DNA of 36,725 nt from an uncultured Clostridia bacterium. GTDB lineage: Bacteria; Bacillota; Clostridia; Oscillospirales; Acutalibacteraceae. The position numbers and the translations under genes were made by a program. The stretch covers positions 1 to 36,725 of the forward strand of contig CAJFOO010000039.1 in assembly GCA_904397205.1 (NCBI GenBank), in the 5' to 3' direction. Below the pieces are notes generated by a model. It was not told the origin of the DNA, did not search any database, and saw only the letters and a program-made list of their open reading frames with translations. Of the stretch, positions 27,687 to 35,924 are shown in pieces; the stretch's first letter is position 1, and every line of letters begins with the position of its first letter.

Positions 27687-28433
27687 ATGCCCCGATTTTT
27701 TATTACCGGCAGCCCATCCTGCGGGGAAAGCGTTGCCTTGGCCGGGGAGGATGGCCGTCACATTGCCCGTTCGCTGCGGATGCAGGCGGGGGAATCCTTG
27801 ACCCTTTGCAACGGTGAGGGGATGGATTTCCTTTGTGAAATTACGGCAGTGACCGGTGAAGAAGCCGTTGTGGTAGTGAAACAGACACAGCCCAGCCAAG
27901 GGGAACCCAGCTTATGGGTAACGGTATACCAGGCATTGCCCAAACTGGACAAGATGGACAGCATTGCACAGAAAATTGTCGAAGCAGGTGCCAGTCAGTT
28001 AGTGCCGGTTCTGACCAGCCGGTGCATTTCCCGGCCGGATGAAAAGGCCGCGCACAAGAAACAGGAACGGTGGCAGAAAATTGCGGAGGAAGCCGCCAAG
28101 CAGTGCGGCCGCGGGCGTATCCCGCAGGTGTCCCCGTTGCAGCCGTTTGCCAGGGCCATAGAGCAGGCGGCGCAGGAGGGCGAGGTTATCCTGTTTTACG
28201 AAGGCGGGGGACAAAGCCTGGCGGATCTGGTTGGAAAAGACAGCCGGCAGATTTCCATTTTTATCGGCCCGGAGGGCGGGTTTTCCCCGGAGGAGGTCGC
28301 TTTGGCCAAACAGCATGGGGCCAGAATCGGATCCTTAGGCCCGCGGATTTTCCGCACGGAAACCGCCCCCGTTGCGGCGCTGGCCGCCATGATGCTGGCC
28401 AGCGGGAATCTGGAAGGGGGCGGTTCCCCATGA
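27687..28433 (+). CDS. rsmE: 16S rRNA (uracil(1498)-N(3))-methyltransferase RsmE
   Basis: HIARSLRMQAGESLTLCNGEG, IVEAGASQLVPVLTSRCI, IFIGPEGGFSPEEVALAKQHGARIGSLGPRIFRTETAPVAALA. Confidence 0.96.
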   Translation: MPRFFITGSPSCGESVALAGEDGRHIARSLRMQAGESLTLCNGEGMDFLCEITAVTGEEAVVVVKQTQPSQGEPSLWVTVYQALPKLDKMDSIAQKIVEAGASQLVPVLTSRCISRPDEKAAHKKQERWQKIAEEAAKQCGRGRIPQVSPLQPFARAIEQAAQEGEVILFYEGGGQSLADLVGKDSRQISIFIGPEGGFSPEEVALAKQHGARIGSLGPRIFRTETAPVAALAAMMLASGNLEGGGSP

Positions 28434-29170
28434 TACCGGTTGCCGTTGTGACGGGTGCATCGCGGGGGATTGGCCGGGCGATTGCACTGCGTTTATTGGA
28501 GGATGGATTTTGCGTAGCTGTGAATTATATTCACTCAAAAGAAGCGGCAGAGCAGTTGGCGGGCGATTGGAACTGCCAGGGAAAGCCTAACCGGGCTATG
28601 GCTGTGCAGGCGGACGTCTCCCAAAAGGCACAGGTCGAGGCGCTGTTTGAAGCGGTGCGCCGCGAATGGGGGGATATCTCCGTACTGGTGAATAATGCCG
28701 GGATTGCGCAGCAAAAGCTCTTTACAGACGTTACGCCCGAGGACTGGGATCGGATGATCGGCGTGAATTTGAGCGGTGTATTTTATGCCTGCCAGTGTGC
28801 CCTGCGGCAGATGCTGCCCCGCCATGCGGGAAAAATTATCAACATTTCTTCCATGTGGGGGCAGGTAGGGGCTTCCTGTGAGGTGGCGTATTCGGCGGCC
28901 AAGGCCGGGGTGATCGGCCTGACCAAAGCGCTGGCGAAGGAGGTTGGGCCTTCCCATATCACGGTGAATTGCATTGCCCCCGGCGTGATTGCCACCGATA
29001 TGAACCAGGCTCTCGATACGGAAACGCTCGGCCTGCTCCGGGAGGAAACCCCTTTGGGCGTTCTCGGCACCCCGGAGGATATAGCACAGGCTGTCTCGTT
29101 TTTGGCGTCGCCGCGCGCGGATTTTATCACCGGGCAGGTGTGGGGCGTGAACGGCGGCATGGTGATATAA
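28430..29170 (+). CDS. SDR-family oxidoreductase, FabG-like
   Basis: VTGASRGIGRAIALRLLEDG, LVNNAGIAQ, YSAAKAGVIGLTKALAKEVGPSHITVNCIAPGVIATDM, GQVWGVNGGMVI. ATGA overlap with rsmE. Confidence 0.93.
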   Translation: MIPVAVVTGASRGIGRAIALRLLEDGFCVAVNYIHSKEAAEQLAGDWNCQGKPNRAMAVQADVSQKAQVEALFEAVRREWGDISVLVNNAGIAQQKLFTDVTPEDWDRMIGVNLSGVFYACQCALRQMLPRHAGKIINISSMWGQVGASCEVAYSAAKAGVIGLTKALAKEVGPSHITVNCIAPGVIATDMNQALDTETLGLLREETPLGVLGTPEDIAQAVSFLASPRADFITGQVWGVNGGMVI

Positions 29171-29172
29171 AA

Positions 29173-29210
29173 AAACCCTTCCCCGGGATTGGGGGAAGGG
29201 TTACTTTTTT
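29173..29210. terminator. Bidirectional terminator between the FabG-like gene and glyS
   Basis: AAAAACCCTTCCCC-GGGATT-GGGGGAAGGGTT...TTTTTT. Confidence 0.85.
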
Positions 29211-29223
29211 GTGTCCGCAGCGG

Positions 29224-30597
29224 TTAGAAGGCAACCTTCTTGGCGATGTAGGCGTTCAGATCGGCAATCGGGATGCGTTCCTGCTCCATGGTGTCGCGGT
29301 CGCGCACGGTCACGCAGTGATCCTCCACACTGTCGAAATCGAACGTGATGCAAAGCGGCGTACCGATTTCATCCTGCCGGCGGTACCGCTTGCCGATCGA
29401 CCCGGCTTCGTCAAAGTCCACCATAAAGTCTTTGGCTAACTGGGCGTATACCTCCTGGGCCGGTTCGGCCAGCTTTTTGGAGAGCGGCAGAACAGCGGCC
29501 TTGTAGGGGGCGAGGGCCGGGTGCAGGCGCAGCACGATGCGGGTATCCTTTTCGTCGACGGCCTCCTCGTCGTACGCGTCGCACAGGAAGGCCAGCGCTA
29601 CACGGTCGGCGCCCAGGGCAGGCTCAATGACATACGGGATATACCGTTCGTTCGTTTCCGGGTCGAAATAATCGAGGCTTTTGCCGGAGTGCTCCTGGTG
29701 CTGGGTGAGGTCGTAGTCGGTGCGGTCGGCAATGCCCCACAGCTCGCCCCAGCCGAAGGGGAACAAAAATTCGATGTCGGTGGTTGCCTTGGAGTAGAAC
29801 GACAGCTCTTCCGCGCTGTGATCGCGCAGGCGCATGTTTTCTTCCGTGAGGCCCAAATCCAGCAGGAACTGTTTGCAGAAGTCCTTCCAATACTGGAACC
29901 ACTCCAGATCGGTGCCGGGCTTGCAGAAAAATTCCATTTCCATCTGCTCAAATTCCCGGGTACGGAAGGTGAAGTTGCCGGGGGTGATCTCGTTGCGGAA
30001 GGATTTGCCGATCTGCGCCACGCCGAAGGGGATCTTGCGGCGGGTGGTGCGCTGTACATTGGCAAAGTTGACGAAAATCCCCTGCGCGGTTTCCGGGCGC
30101 AGATAGATTTCATTTTTGGCGTCCTCCGTCACACCCTGGAAGGTCTTGAACATCAGGTTGAATTTGCGGATGTCCGTAAAGTTTTCCGAGCCGCATTCCG
30201 GGCAGGTCAGGTGATGCTCCCGGATGTAGTCGGCCATCTGTTCAAAGGTCATGCCGCTCGCGTCGCCGCCGGCTTCTTCAATGAGCTTGTCTGCACGGTG
30301 CCGGGTTTTGCAGTCGCGGCAGTCCATGAGCGGGTCCGAGAACCCGCCCACATGCCCCGACGCGACCCATACCTGGGGGTTCATCAGGATTGCGGAATCC
30401 AGCGCCACGTTATAGGGGCATTCCTGCACAAATTTTTTGTGCCAGGCTTTTTTGACATTGTTTTTGAATTCCACTCCCAGCGGGCCGTAGTCCCAAGTGT
30501 TGGACAGCCCGCCGTAAATCTCGGAGCCGGGATAGACAAAGCCCCGGTTTTTACATAAGGCGACGATTTTTTCCATCGTTTTTTCGGTTGCTAACAT
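29224..30597 (-). CDS. glyS: Glycyl-tRNA synthetase (single-chain dimeric type)
   Basis: [80 protein letters not shown]-terminal anticodon-binding domain. Confidence 0.98.
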   Translation of the reverse strand: MLATEKTMEKIVALCKNRGFVYPGSEIYGGLSNTWDYGPLGVEFKNNVKKAWHKKFVQECPYNVALDSAILMNPQVWVASGHVGGFSDPLMDCRDCKTRHRADKLIEEAGGDASGMTFEQMADYIREHHLTCPECGSENFTDIRKFNLMFKTFQGVTEDAKNEIYLRPETAQGIFVNFANVQRTTRRKIPFGVAQIGKSFRNEITPGNFTFRTREFEQMEMEFFCKPGTDLEWFQYWKDFCKQFLLDLGLTEENMRLRDHSAEELSFYSKATTDIEFLFPFGWGELWGIADRTDYDLTQHQEHSGKSLDYFDPETNERYIPYVIEPALGADRVALAFLCDAYDEEAVDEKDTRIVLRLHPALAPYKAAVLPLSKKLAEPAQEVYAQLAKDFMVDFDEAGSIGKRYRRQDEIGTPLCITFDFDSVEDHCVTVRDRDTMEQERIPIADLNAYIAKKVAF

Positions 30598-30636
30598 GGC
30601 GATAGTTCCTCCTGCTTGCGTATATATTTTATTTCT

Positions 30637-31518
30637 TTACAGGTTCCCCTGGTAGATCTTGGACTGCCCGCCCCAAGGGTGGTATCCAATCCCCAGATAG
30701 GAAAACCCGTATTGTTCATAGTATCCGGAAAGGTCGGTGCAAAGGTATAAATGGGTGAACCCGAGCCGCCTGGCATCTTCGACCGCTTTGCCAATCAGCT
30801 TGCCGCCGCAGCCCTTCCCGCGGTAGGCGGGTTCCACATACAGCGCGCACAGCCAGGGCCACAGATCCCCCCGGCTGATGAAGTCGTTGGAAATCAGCCC
30901 GGCGCACCCGATGATGGTCTGGCCGTCGAGCAGCAGGTACCACTGGGGAAGGAAGTTTTTGGCCGGGATGCTGCTGCGCAGGGCGTCATCGTACATCATG
31001 CGGTTTTTCTCATCGGCCCATTTTTCCTGGAAATAGGCGATGGCCTGCTCCAGATATTCCGGCTCCTCCCGCAGCGAGACGATCGTAAATCCCTGGGTCT
31101 GAACAAAGTTCTGCGCCCGCCGGAACAGGGATGGATGGGTATCGGGATACGTCCATTTTGCGGGCGCGCCGTCGAGAAACACCACATCCGGTGCGGCGGA
31201 CTCGACATAGTCCACCTGGATCAGATAGCATGCGCCGCGGATTTCCTCCCCGTTGTCGCCGGTAATCGAGTAGGAGCACAGGTTCTGCACGGAATAGGAA
31301 GGCGCCTGGATTTTCTCCAGCAGGATGCGCCGCACGGCCTTGTCGGCAGATTCCTTGTCCGGCTCCCACATGCCGTGCAGGCATTGATAGGAATCGGTTT
31401 CCTGGGCGTGGACAAACGCCCACTGTTTTTGGTAATACACGGCCAGGATGACGGATTGCGGCGGAATGGGGATAGAATCGAGAAACGAGGGGGCGGGAGG
31501 ATACATGGCGTCAATCAT
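30637..31518 (-). CDS. GNAT acetyltransferase with degenerate Nudix-like N-terminal domain
   Basis: C-terminal GNAT (CALYVEPAYRGKGCGGKLIGKAVEDARRLGFTHLYLCTDLSGYYEQYGFSYLG). N-terminal SVILAVYYQKQWAFVHAQ...GMWEPDKESADKAVRRILLEKI resembles a decayed Nudix box. Confidence 0.75.
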   Translation of the reverse strand: MIDAMYPPAPSFLDSIPIPPQSVILAVYYQKQWAFVHAQETDSYQCLHGMWEPDKESADKAVRRILLEKIQAPSYSVQNLCSYSITGDNGEEIRGACYLIQVDYVESAAPDVVFLDGAPAKWTYPDTHPSLFRRAQNFVQTQGFTIVSLREEPEYLEQAIAYFQEKWADEKNRMMYDDALRSSIPAKNFLPQWYLLLDGQTIIGCAGLISNDFISRGDLWPWLCALYVEPAYRGKGCGGKLIGKAVEDARRLGFTHLYLCTDLSGYYEQYGFSYLGIGYHPWGGQSKIYQGNL

Positions 31519-31937
31519 CCTTTCTTTTTAAAAATAAACAGCTTGCTTAAAATATAGTTTAACACAATGACAACGACATTCATGGTAATTTTGGCGGCCC
31601 AGTCGTTGCCGTGGCATACGCCCACCCAGATCCACATGCCGAGCGAGTCCACGCCGAGGGAAAACAGCCGGGCGGCAAAGAACAGCACGGTTTCTTTGAA
31701 CAACAGCTTTTTTTCAAAGCTTTTGCTGCGGAACACCAGGGTTTTGTTGGTCAGGAAAGCAAACAGCACCGAGGCCACCCAGGCGAGGGTATTGCTGAGC
31801 ATGAGGGGCCAGTGCAGGGCTTCACGCAGCAGGCCGTACAGGCCGATGTTGACAGCGGTGGTCAGCACGCCGAACACAAGATACAAAATGGTTTCCGGGT
31901 TGATAAGGGCAGAAACGATTTTCCGCAATTTTTCCAT
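31515..31937 (-). CDS. GtrA-like family membrane protein
   Basis: YLVFGVLTTAVNIGLYGLL...NTLAWVASVLFAFLTNKTLVFRSKS...NYILSKLFIFKKKG, four predicted TM segments. Confidence 0.9.
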   Translation of the reverse strand: MEKLRKIVSALINPETILYLVFGVLTTAVNIGLYGLLREALHWPLMLSNTLAWVASVLFAFLTNKTLVFRSKSFEKKLLFKETVLFFAARLFSLGVDSLGMWIWVGVCHGNDWAAKITMNVVVIVLNYILSKLFIFKKKG

Positions 31938-32094
31938 GAGGCGCCTTCTTTCTGGCAGGGGCTGCGGGCTTGCCGGATCCCTATTCTTTTTCTTAGTGTA
32001 TCATGACAAAGACGGGCTTTCAAGGATTATCTTGCACTCTGTTAGATTTTTCCGGAGAAAATTCCGAAAAAAGCGGGAAAATTAAAAAAAGGGG

Positions 32095-32123
32095 TTGACT
32101 TTCCAGACGTTTTAATATATAAT
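32095..32123 (+). promoter_or_regulatory. Strong sigma-A promoter for tRNA operon (TTGACT-17-TATAAT)
   Basis: TTGACT 32095-32100, TATAAT 32118-32123, 31 bp before tRNA-Pro. Confidence 0.85.
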
Positions 32124-32154
32124 CATCTAGCAACGTCACGAGAGACGGCTATGT

Positions 32155-32231
32155 CGAGATGTAGCTCAGTTTGGTAGAGTGCTTGGTTTGGGACCAAGAT
32201 GCCGCAGGTTCGAACCCTGTCATCTCGACCA
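32155..32231 (+). tRNA. tRNA-Pro (UGG), CCA encoded
   Basis: CGAGATG/CATCTCG acceptor stem, anticodon loop TTTGGGA, GGTTCGAACCC T-arm, ACCA end. Confidence 0.97.
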
Positions 32232-32274
32232 CCGCCACTTTTCCAAATGTGGCGCACCAAATGCAGCGGGATTC

Positions 32275-32350
32275 GCTGGTGTAGCTCAGTTGGTAGAGCA
32301 GCTGATTTGTAATCAGCAGGTCGGGGGTTCGAGTCCGTCTACCAGCTCCA
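32275..32350 (+). tRNA. tRNA-Thr (UGU), CCA encoded
   Basis: GCTGGTG/TACCAGC acceptor, anticodon stem-loop CTGATTTGTAATCAG, GGTTCGAGTCC, TCCA end. Confidence 0.97.
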
Positions 32351-32380
32351 AATAGGTTCAAATGTCCGTTGCATTTATAG

Positions 32381-32465
32381 GGGAGAGTTCCCGAGCGGTC
32401 AAAGGGGGCAGACTGTAAATCTGTTGCGTTTTGCTTCGATGGTTCGAATCCGTCCTCTCCCACCA
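32381..32465 (+). tRNA. tRNA-Tyr (GUA), class II, CCA encoded
   Basis: GGGAGAG/CTCTCCC acceptor, GCAGACTGTAAATCTGT anticodon arm, long variable arm, GGTTCGAATCC, ACCA. Confidence 0.96.
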
Positions 32466-32468
32466 GTC

Positions 32469-32515
32469 AGCAGCCTCGGCACGCCATCTGCGTGCGGGGG
32501 CTTTTTCTTTTTCAA
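32469..32515 (+). terminator. Rho-independent terminator of tRNA operon
   Basis: AGCCTCGGCACGC-CATCT-GCGTGCGGGGGCTTTTTCTTTTT. Confidence 0.8.
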
Positions 32516-32612
32516 AATTTTGGTGTTCGCGTCAGCGGTATCTGTTTTGTTCTCTTTGCGTCCGGGTTTTTCTTGATCGAGCCATGGATACAACGACCAA
32601 AGGAGGATGGCT

Positions 32613-32987
32613 ATGTTTAAAGATGAGAAGGATTATTTTATGCGCCAGGTGCAGATGGCCGCGCGGATGCTGGCGCTGACACTGTTCCAAAAGGAGCAGA
32701 CCGAGTACCGGCTGCCGGAAGGGCAGCCTCAGAGCGAAGCGGACCGGCTGTATCTGCAAATGCGCGAGCGGGTGGACCGGGGCGAAGTGAACGAGGCGGA
32801 AAACCTGCTGTTTGAAAAAACCGACTGGAGCGATCTCCGGTTTTTGGAAGTGGCGCTGGATTTTTATGACCGGCTCAACGGCTGGTCGGAAGAGGAACTG
32901 GCAGCCTGCGGGTACTCACATGAAGAGGTGGAAGAAGGGCTGCGCGAGGTTGCCGGCCGCTTTGGGGCGCCATATGACGGAATATAG
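32613..32987 (+). CDS. Conserved small protein (DUF6483-like?), function unknown
   Basis: MFKDEKDYFMRQVQMAARMLALTLFQKEQ... RBS AAAGGAGGATGG upstream of ATG 32613. Family name is from memory and unverified. Confidence 0.7.
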   Translation: MFKDEKDYFMRQVQMAARMLALTLFQKEQTEYRLPEGQPQSEADRLYLQMRERVDRGEVNEAENLLFEKTDWSDLRFLEVALDFYDRLNGWSEEELAACGYSHEEVEEGLREVAGRFGAPYDGI

Positions 32988-33100
32988 GAAAAATTAAGCA
33001 AAAAAATTCATTTTTTTCGGCAATGTGTTATCAAAACATTATAAAAATAAAGATTAGCAATTATTTTTATATGGTTTTTTACTGAATAAATAAAACAATA

Positions 33101-33129
33101 TTGATTTTTTTTAAGAATAGTAGTACACT
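33101..33129 (+). promoter_or_regulatory. Putative promoter (TTGATT-17-TACACT) of hemerythrin gene
   Basis: TTGATT 33101-33106, TACACT 33124-33129. Predicted TSS about 33135-33137. Confidence 0.5.
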
Positions 33130-33137
33130 GAGTTTAC

Positions 33138-33257
33138 AAGGATGCCCAGGTTTTATCATTCGCTTCCAGGAGCCAATAGAATTTATAGATAGACTCCTCT
33201 TCTCCTGCCTGGGGAAGGGGTATCCTTATTTTACTTTTTATAAAGGAGAGGATTTAT
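33138..33257 (+). ncRNA. Candidate structured 5' leader of the hemerythrin gene
   Basis: P1 AAGGATGCCC (33138-33147) pairs GGGTATCCTT (33218-33227). Internal CCAGG/CCTGG and AGGAG/CTCCT. CU tract CTTCTCCT (33199-33206) complementary to SD AGGAGAGG (33244-33251) with one G.U. Confidence 0.45.
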
Positions 33258-33668
33258 GTGGCAGTTTTGTGGACGCCCGATTTGGCAACGGGGAACGCAA
33301 CGATTGATGCAGAACATAAGGAATTATTCGCGGCAATTAACCGCGTGATGGAGGCTTGCTCCAAAGGACAAGGACGCGCAGTGCTGGAGGAAACAATCCG
33401 TTTTATGGAGAGCTATGTGGAAAAGCATTTCAACCACGAGGAGCAGCTCCAGCAGAAGTGCAAATACCCCGATTACGTCAACCATAAAAAATGGCACGAA
33501 GGGTATAAAAAGGTTGTAGCGGAAATTGACGCGCAAATCAGAAAGGAAGGGCCTTCCATTGCCCTGGTGGGCAAAGTGAACGCGCAAATTGCAGGCGCTT
33601 TGGCTACCCACATTAAAACCGAAGATAAAAAGCTGGCGGCCTTTATGAAAAGTCAGGGTGTCAGCTGA
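33258..33668 (+). CDS. Bacteriohemerythrin
   Basis: Diiron ligands in TIDAEHKELF, YVEKHFNHEEQL, YVNHKKWHEGY, HIKTEDKKLAAFM. GTG start 6 nt after GGAGAGG. Confidence 0.92.
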   Translation: MAVLWTPDLATGNATIDAEHKELFAAINRVMEACSKGQGRAVLEETIRFMESYVEKHFNHEEQLQQKCKYPDYVNHKKWHEGYKKVVAEIDAQIRKEGPSIALVGKVNAQIAGALATHIKTEDKKLAAFMKSQGVS

Positions 33669-33669
33669 A

Positions 33670-33708
33670 CCAAATCCAGGCAGGAAGATCCCGCCTGGAT
33701 TTTTTTGG
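33670..33708 (+). terminator. Rho-independent terminator of hemerythrin gene
   Basis: AAATCCAGGC...GCCTGGATTTTTTT. Confidence 0.85.
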
Positions 33709-33751
33709 CATTTTTTTGCAAATCCCCCTTTTCGGACGGGAAATCCCGTGT

Positions 33752-33757
33752 TATAAT
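33752..33757 (+). promoter_or_regulatory. Extended -10 element (TGTTATAAT) of transglutaminase gene
   Basis: CCCGTGTTATAATAAAAG, weak -35. Confidence 0.5.
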
Positions 33758-33809
33758 AAAAGTTACAATTTTGAAACACTTAACCCCAGGCAGAAAGGAG
33801 GAAAGAGAA

Positions 33810-35156
33810 ATGGCAAAACCGTTTTGGAAGCCAGTGGTCTGGATTGCAGCAGCTTGGTTCGCTGTGAGCGGTCTGGCCGGATGCAGCACGGAGCCGGCCC
33901 CTTTGGAAACGGGTACGGTCGTTTCAATTCCCCCGGCTGCTGTGGAACGCCAGGAGTATTCCGCCACGCCGCTGGATATGACAGCGGATTTCCAGGCGGC
34001 CGGCCCATACCCCTATCTGCCGCAGGACAGCGATTACCAAAGCCTGGAAAATCCCCAGACACAGGAGCTGTATCAGGAACTGGAAGAAAGCGTATGGCAG
34101 ATTTCAGATACCATGCGGGAAGAAGGGGATTATTATCTGGTTGAGGAGATCGTTTTGGAGGGGACCATCCCCGAGGAGCAGATCCGTATGGCGATCATTG
34201 CCTTTAAAAACGATAACCCACAGGTGTTCTGGCTGACCAATCTGTATTGGCGTTCGTACACGGGCGACACCACCCGGATCCAGTTGTATTCGTATGTCTC
34301 TGAATGGGAACGCGACTGGATGCAGCAGGAGCTCCAGGCAGAAATCGAGGGGATTTTGTCCGGCCTGCCGGCCGACTTGGAAGAACTCGACCGGGAAATC
34401 TATCTTTTCGACGCCGTCTCGCAGGGCTGCGTGTATGATAACGAAGCCGCCCAGGATCCTTCGCAATGGGAGGCATATACTTCGTACGGCGCCCTGGTAC
34501 AAGGGGAAGCCGTGTGCGAGGGATATGCCCGAGCTATGCAGCAGCTCCTCAGTTATGCGGGGATGCGGTGCCGGCTGGTACACGGTACGGCAGGCGGGGA
34601 AAGCCACATGTGGAACCTGGTGGAAGTGGACGGCCAGTGGTATCACCTGGATCCGACATGGAACGACCAGAAAAGCCTGCTGCGTTACGATTATTTCAAT
34701 TTGGACGACGAAGCGATTTCCCAGGATCACCAGATAGGCAGGGAGATCACGGGAATGTCGGAGGAAGAGCTGGAGGAATATATGGAATCGAGCGATTCCA
34801 ACTATAATTTCCCCTTGCCGTCCTGTGAATCGGACGACGCCAATTACTTGAAAAATAAAGGGATTTTGCTTTCTAACTTCAGCGAATCCTCTGGCGAGCG
34901 GATTGTCAGCGATTTGCTCGCCGCCGCCCGCAATCAAGAGGAAGCGGTGTATTTCTATGTGGCGGAAGACGTCAATTACGATATGCTGGTCAACCAGTTT
35001 TTAAATATGGAACCGTATCAACTGATGACCTATCTGCGCGAGGTCAACGAAAAGCTGTACGATTCCCCATACCGGCTGGATTTGGATAATATCCAGTATC
35101 TGCTGGGAGAAATCAGCCGGGGGATTTCGGTCAAACTGAGCTATGAGGAGGCGTAA
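33810..35156 (+). CDS. Transglutaminase-like (cysteine protease fold) lipoprotein
   Basis: Signal with lipobox VSGLAGC. Transglutaminase core GEAVCEGYARAMQQLLSYAGMRCRLVHG...SHMWNLVEVDGQWYHLDPTWND (C/H/D triad). Confidence 0.9.
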   Translation: MAKPFWKPVVWIAAAWFAVSGLAGCSTEPAPLETGTVVSIPPAAVERQEYSATPLDMTADFQAAGPYPYLPQDSDYQSLENPQTQELYQELEESVWQISDTMREEGDYYLVEEIVLEGTIPEEQIRMAIIAFKNDNPQVFWLTNLYWRSYTGDTTRIQLYSYVSEWERDWMQQELQAEIEGILSGLPADLEELDREIYLFDAVSQGCVYDNEAAQDPSQWEAYTSYGALVQGEAVCEGYARAMQQLLSYAGMRCRLVHGTAGGESHMWNLVEVDGQWYHLDPTWNDQKSLLRYDYFNLDDEAISQDHQIGREITGMSEEELEEYMESSDSNYNFPLPSCESDDANYLKNKGILLSNFSESSGERIVSDLLAAARNQEEAVYFYVAEDVNYDMLVNQFLNMEPYQLMTYLREVNEKLYDSPYRLDLDNIQYLLGEISRGISVKLSYEEA

Positions 35157-35157
35157 G

Positions 35158-35517
35158 ATGGATCAGATTCAGATACAAGGGTTGCGTGTGCATGCGCGGC
35201 ATGGCCTGACCCCGGAGGAAAAAGCGTTTGGGCAGGAATGGGAAGTGGACCTGATCATGGACTGCGATCTGCGCCGGCCGGGAAGTTCGGATCACCCGGA
35301 GGATACCTTGGATCGGCGGGAGCTGATTGAGGACGTGGAAGCGCTCCTGAAAGAAAACTGCTGGAACCTGGCGGAAACCATCGCGGAGGAAATTGCCCGC
35401 ATGGTGCTGCGGGAATATCCTCTGGTACAGAGGGCAGAAGTCCAGGTGAAACAGACGCAGTGCCCTATCCCGGCGGATTTTGACTTTGTGGGCGTGCGTA
35501 TTGTGCGGGAAAGATAG
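35158..35517 (+). CDS. folB: Dihydroneopterin aldolase FolB
   Basis: DQIQIQGLRVHARHGLTPEEKAFGQEWEVDLIMDCDL...LAETIAEEIARMVL...VQVKQTQCPIPADFDFVGVRI. Confidence 0.93.
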   Translation: MDQIQIQGLRVHARHGLTPEEKAFGQEWEVDLIMDCDLRRPGSSDHPEDTLDRRELIEDVEALLKENCWNLAETIAEEIARMVLREYPLVQRAEVQVKQTQCPIPADFDFVGVRIVRER

Positions 35518-35606
35518 TGGCTGTGATTCACTAAATCAAAAGTTTTTCAGGGGGAAATAAGGGTTGCTGACGGAACAGATGGCTGGCCGCCCGCCCCAAA
35601 ACATAA

Positions 35607-35638
35607 AAAATGCTGCCGGCTGGGCAGCATTTTTTATT
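35607..35638. terminator. Bidirectional terminator between folB and XRE operon
   Basis: AAAAAATGCTGCC-GGCT-GGGCAGCATTTTTT. Confidence 0.85.
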
Positions 35639-35909
35639 TTGCATGGTTAACGGGGAGGCAGGGACCAGCCAGCAACTCCTGCGAAGGGATCTGGAAAAAT
35701 TTTGCCAAAGCGGCCAGTTCAATATCGGTAATAAAACGCTGCCCGCTTTCGATCCGCTGGATCGCCCGTTTATCCATTTGAATCCCTACATTTTCCAGTT
35801 GTTCGGCCAGCATCCGCTGCGACGTCTTTGGATACATTTGTTTTCGCAGCTGGGCGATTTTTTGCCCGGATAAATTATTGGTTCCATCGGGCGCCCGGTT
35901 CAAATACAT
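35634..35909 (-). CDS. Small XRE-family HTH regulator (paralog 2)
   Basis: MYLNRAPDGTNNLSGQKIAQLRKQMYPKTSQRMLAEQLENVGIQMDKRAIQRIESGQRFITDIELAALAKFFQIPSQELL, HTH_3-like. Confidence 0.88.
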   Translation of the reverse strand: MYLNRAPDGTNNLSGQKIAQLRKQMYPKTSQRMLAEQLENVGIQMDKRAIQRIESGQRFITDIELAALAKFFQIPSQELLAGPCLPVNHAK

Positions 35910-35924
35910 AGTTAACAGTCCTTT

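Noticed and set aside
30598-30636. Glycine T-box leader upstream of glyS
   Set aside because: Only about 40 bp separate glyS from the upstream GNAT gene, too short for a T-box.
32055-32090. TTTTTCCGGAGAAAATTCCGAAAAAA inverted repeat upstream of the tRNA promoter
   Set aside because: The short imperfect stem lies upstream of the tRNA promoter. It could be a weak terminator but is not convincing.
32149-32593. Minus-strand ORFs 32149..32463 and 32399..32593 (e.g. ...GAGRRTRTPDLLITNQLLYQLSYTSE..., MTGFEPAASWSQTKHSTKLSYIS)
   Set aside because: These are antisense translations of the tRNA-Pro/Thr/Tyr genes, a known class of spurious ORF annotation.
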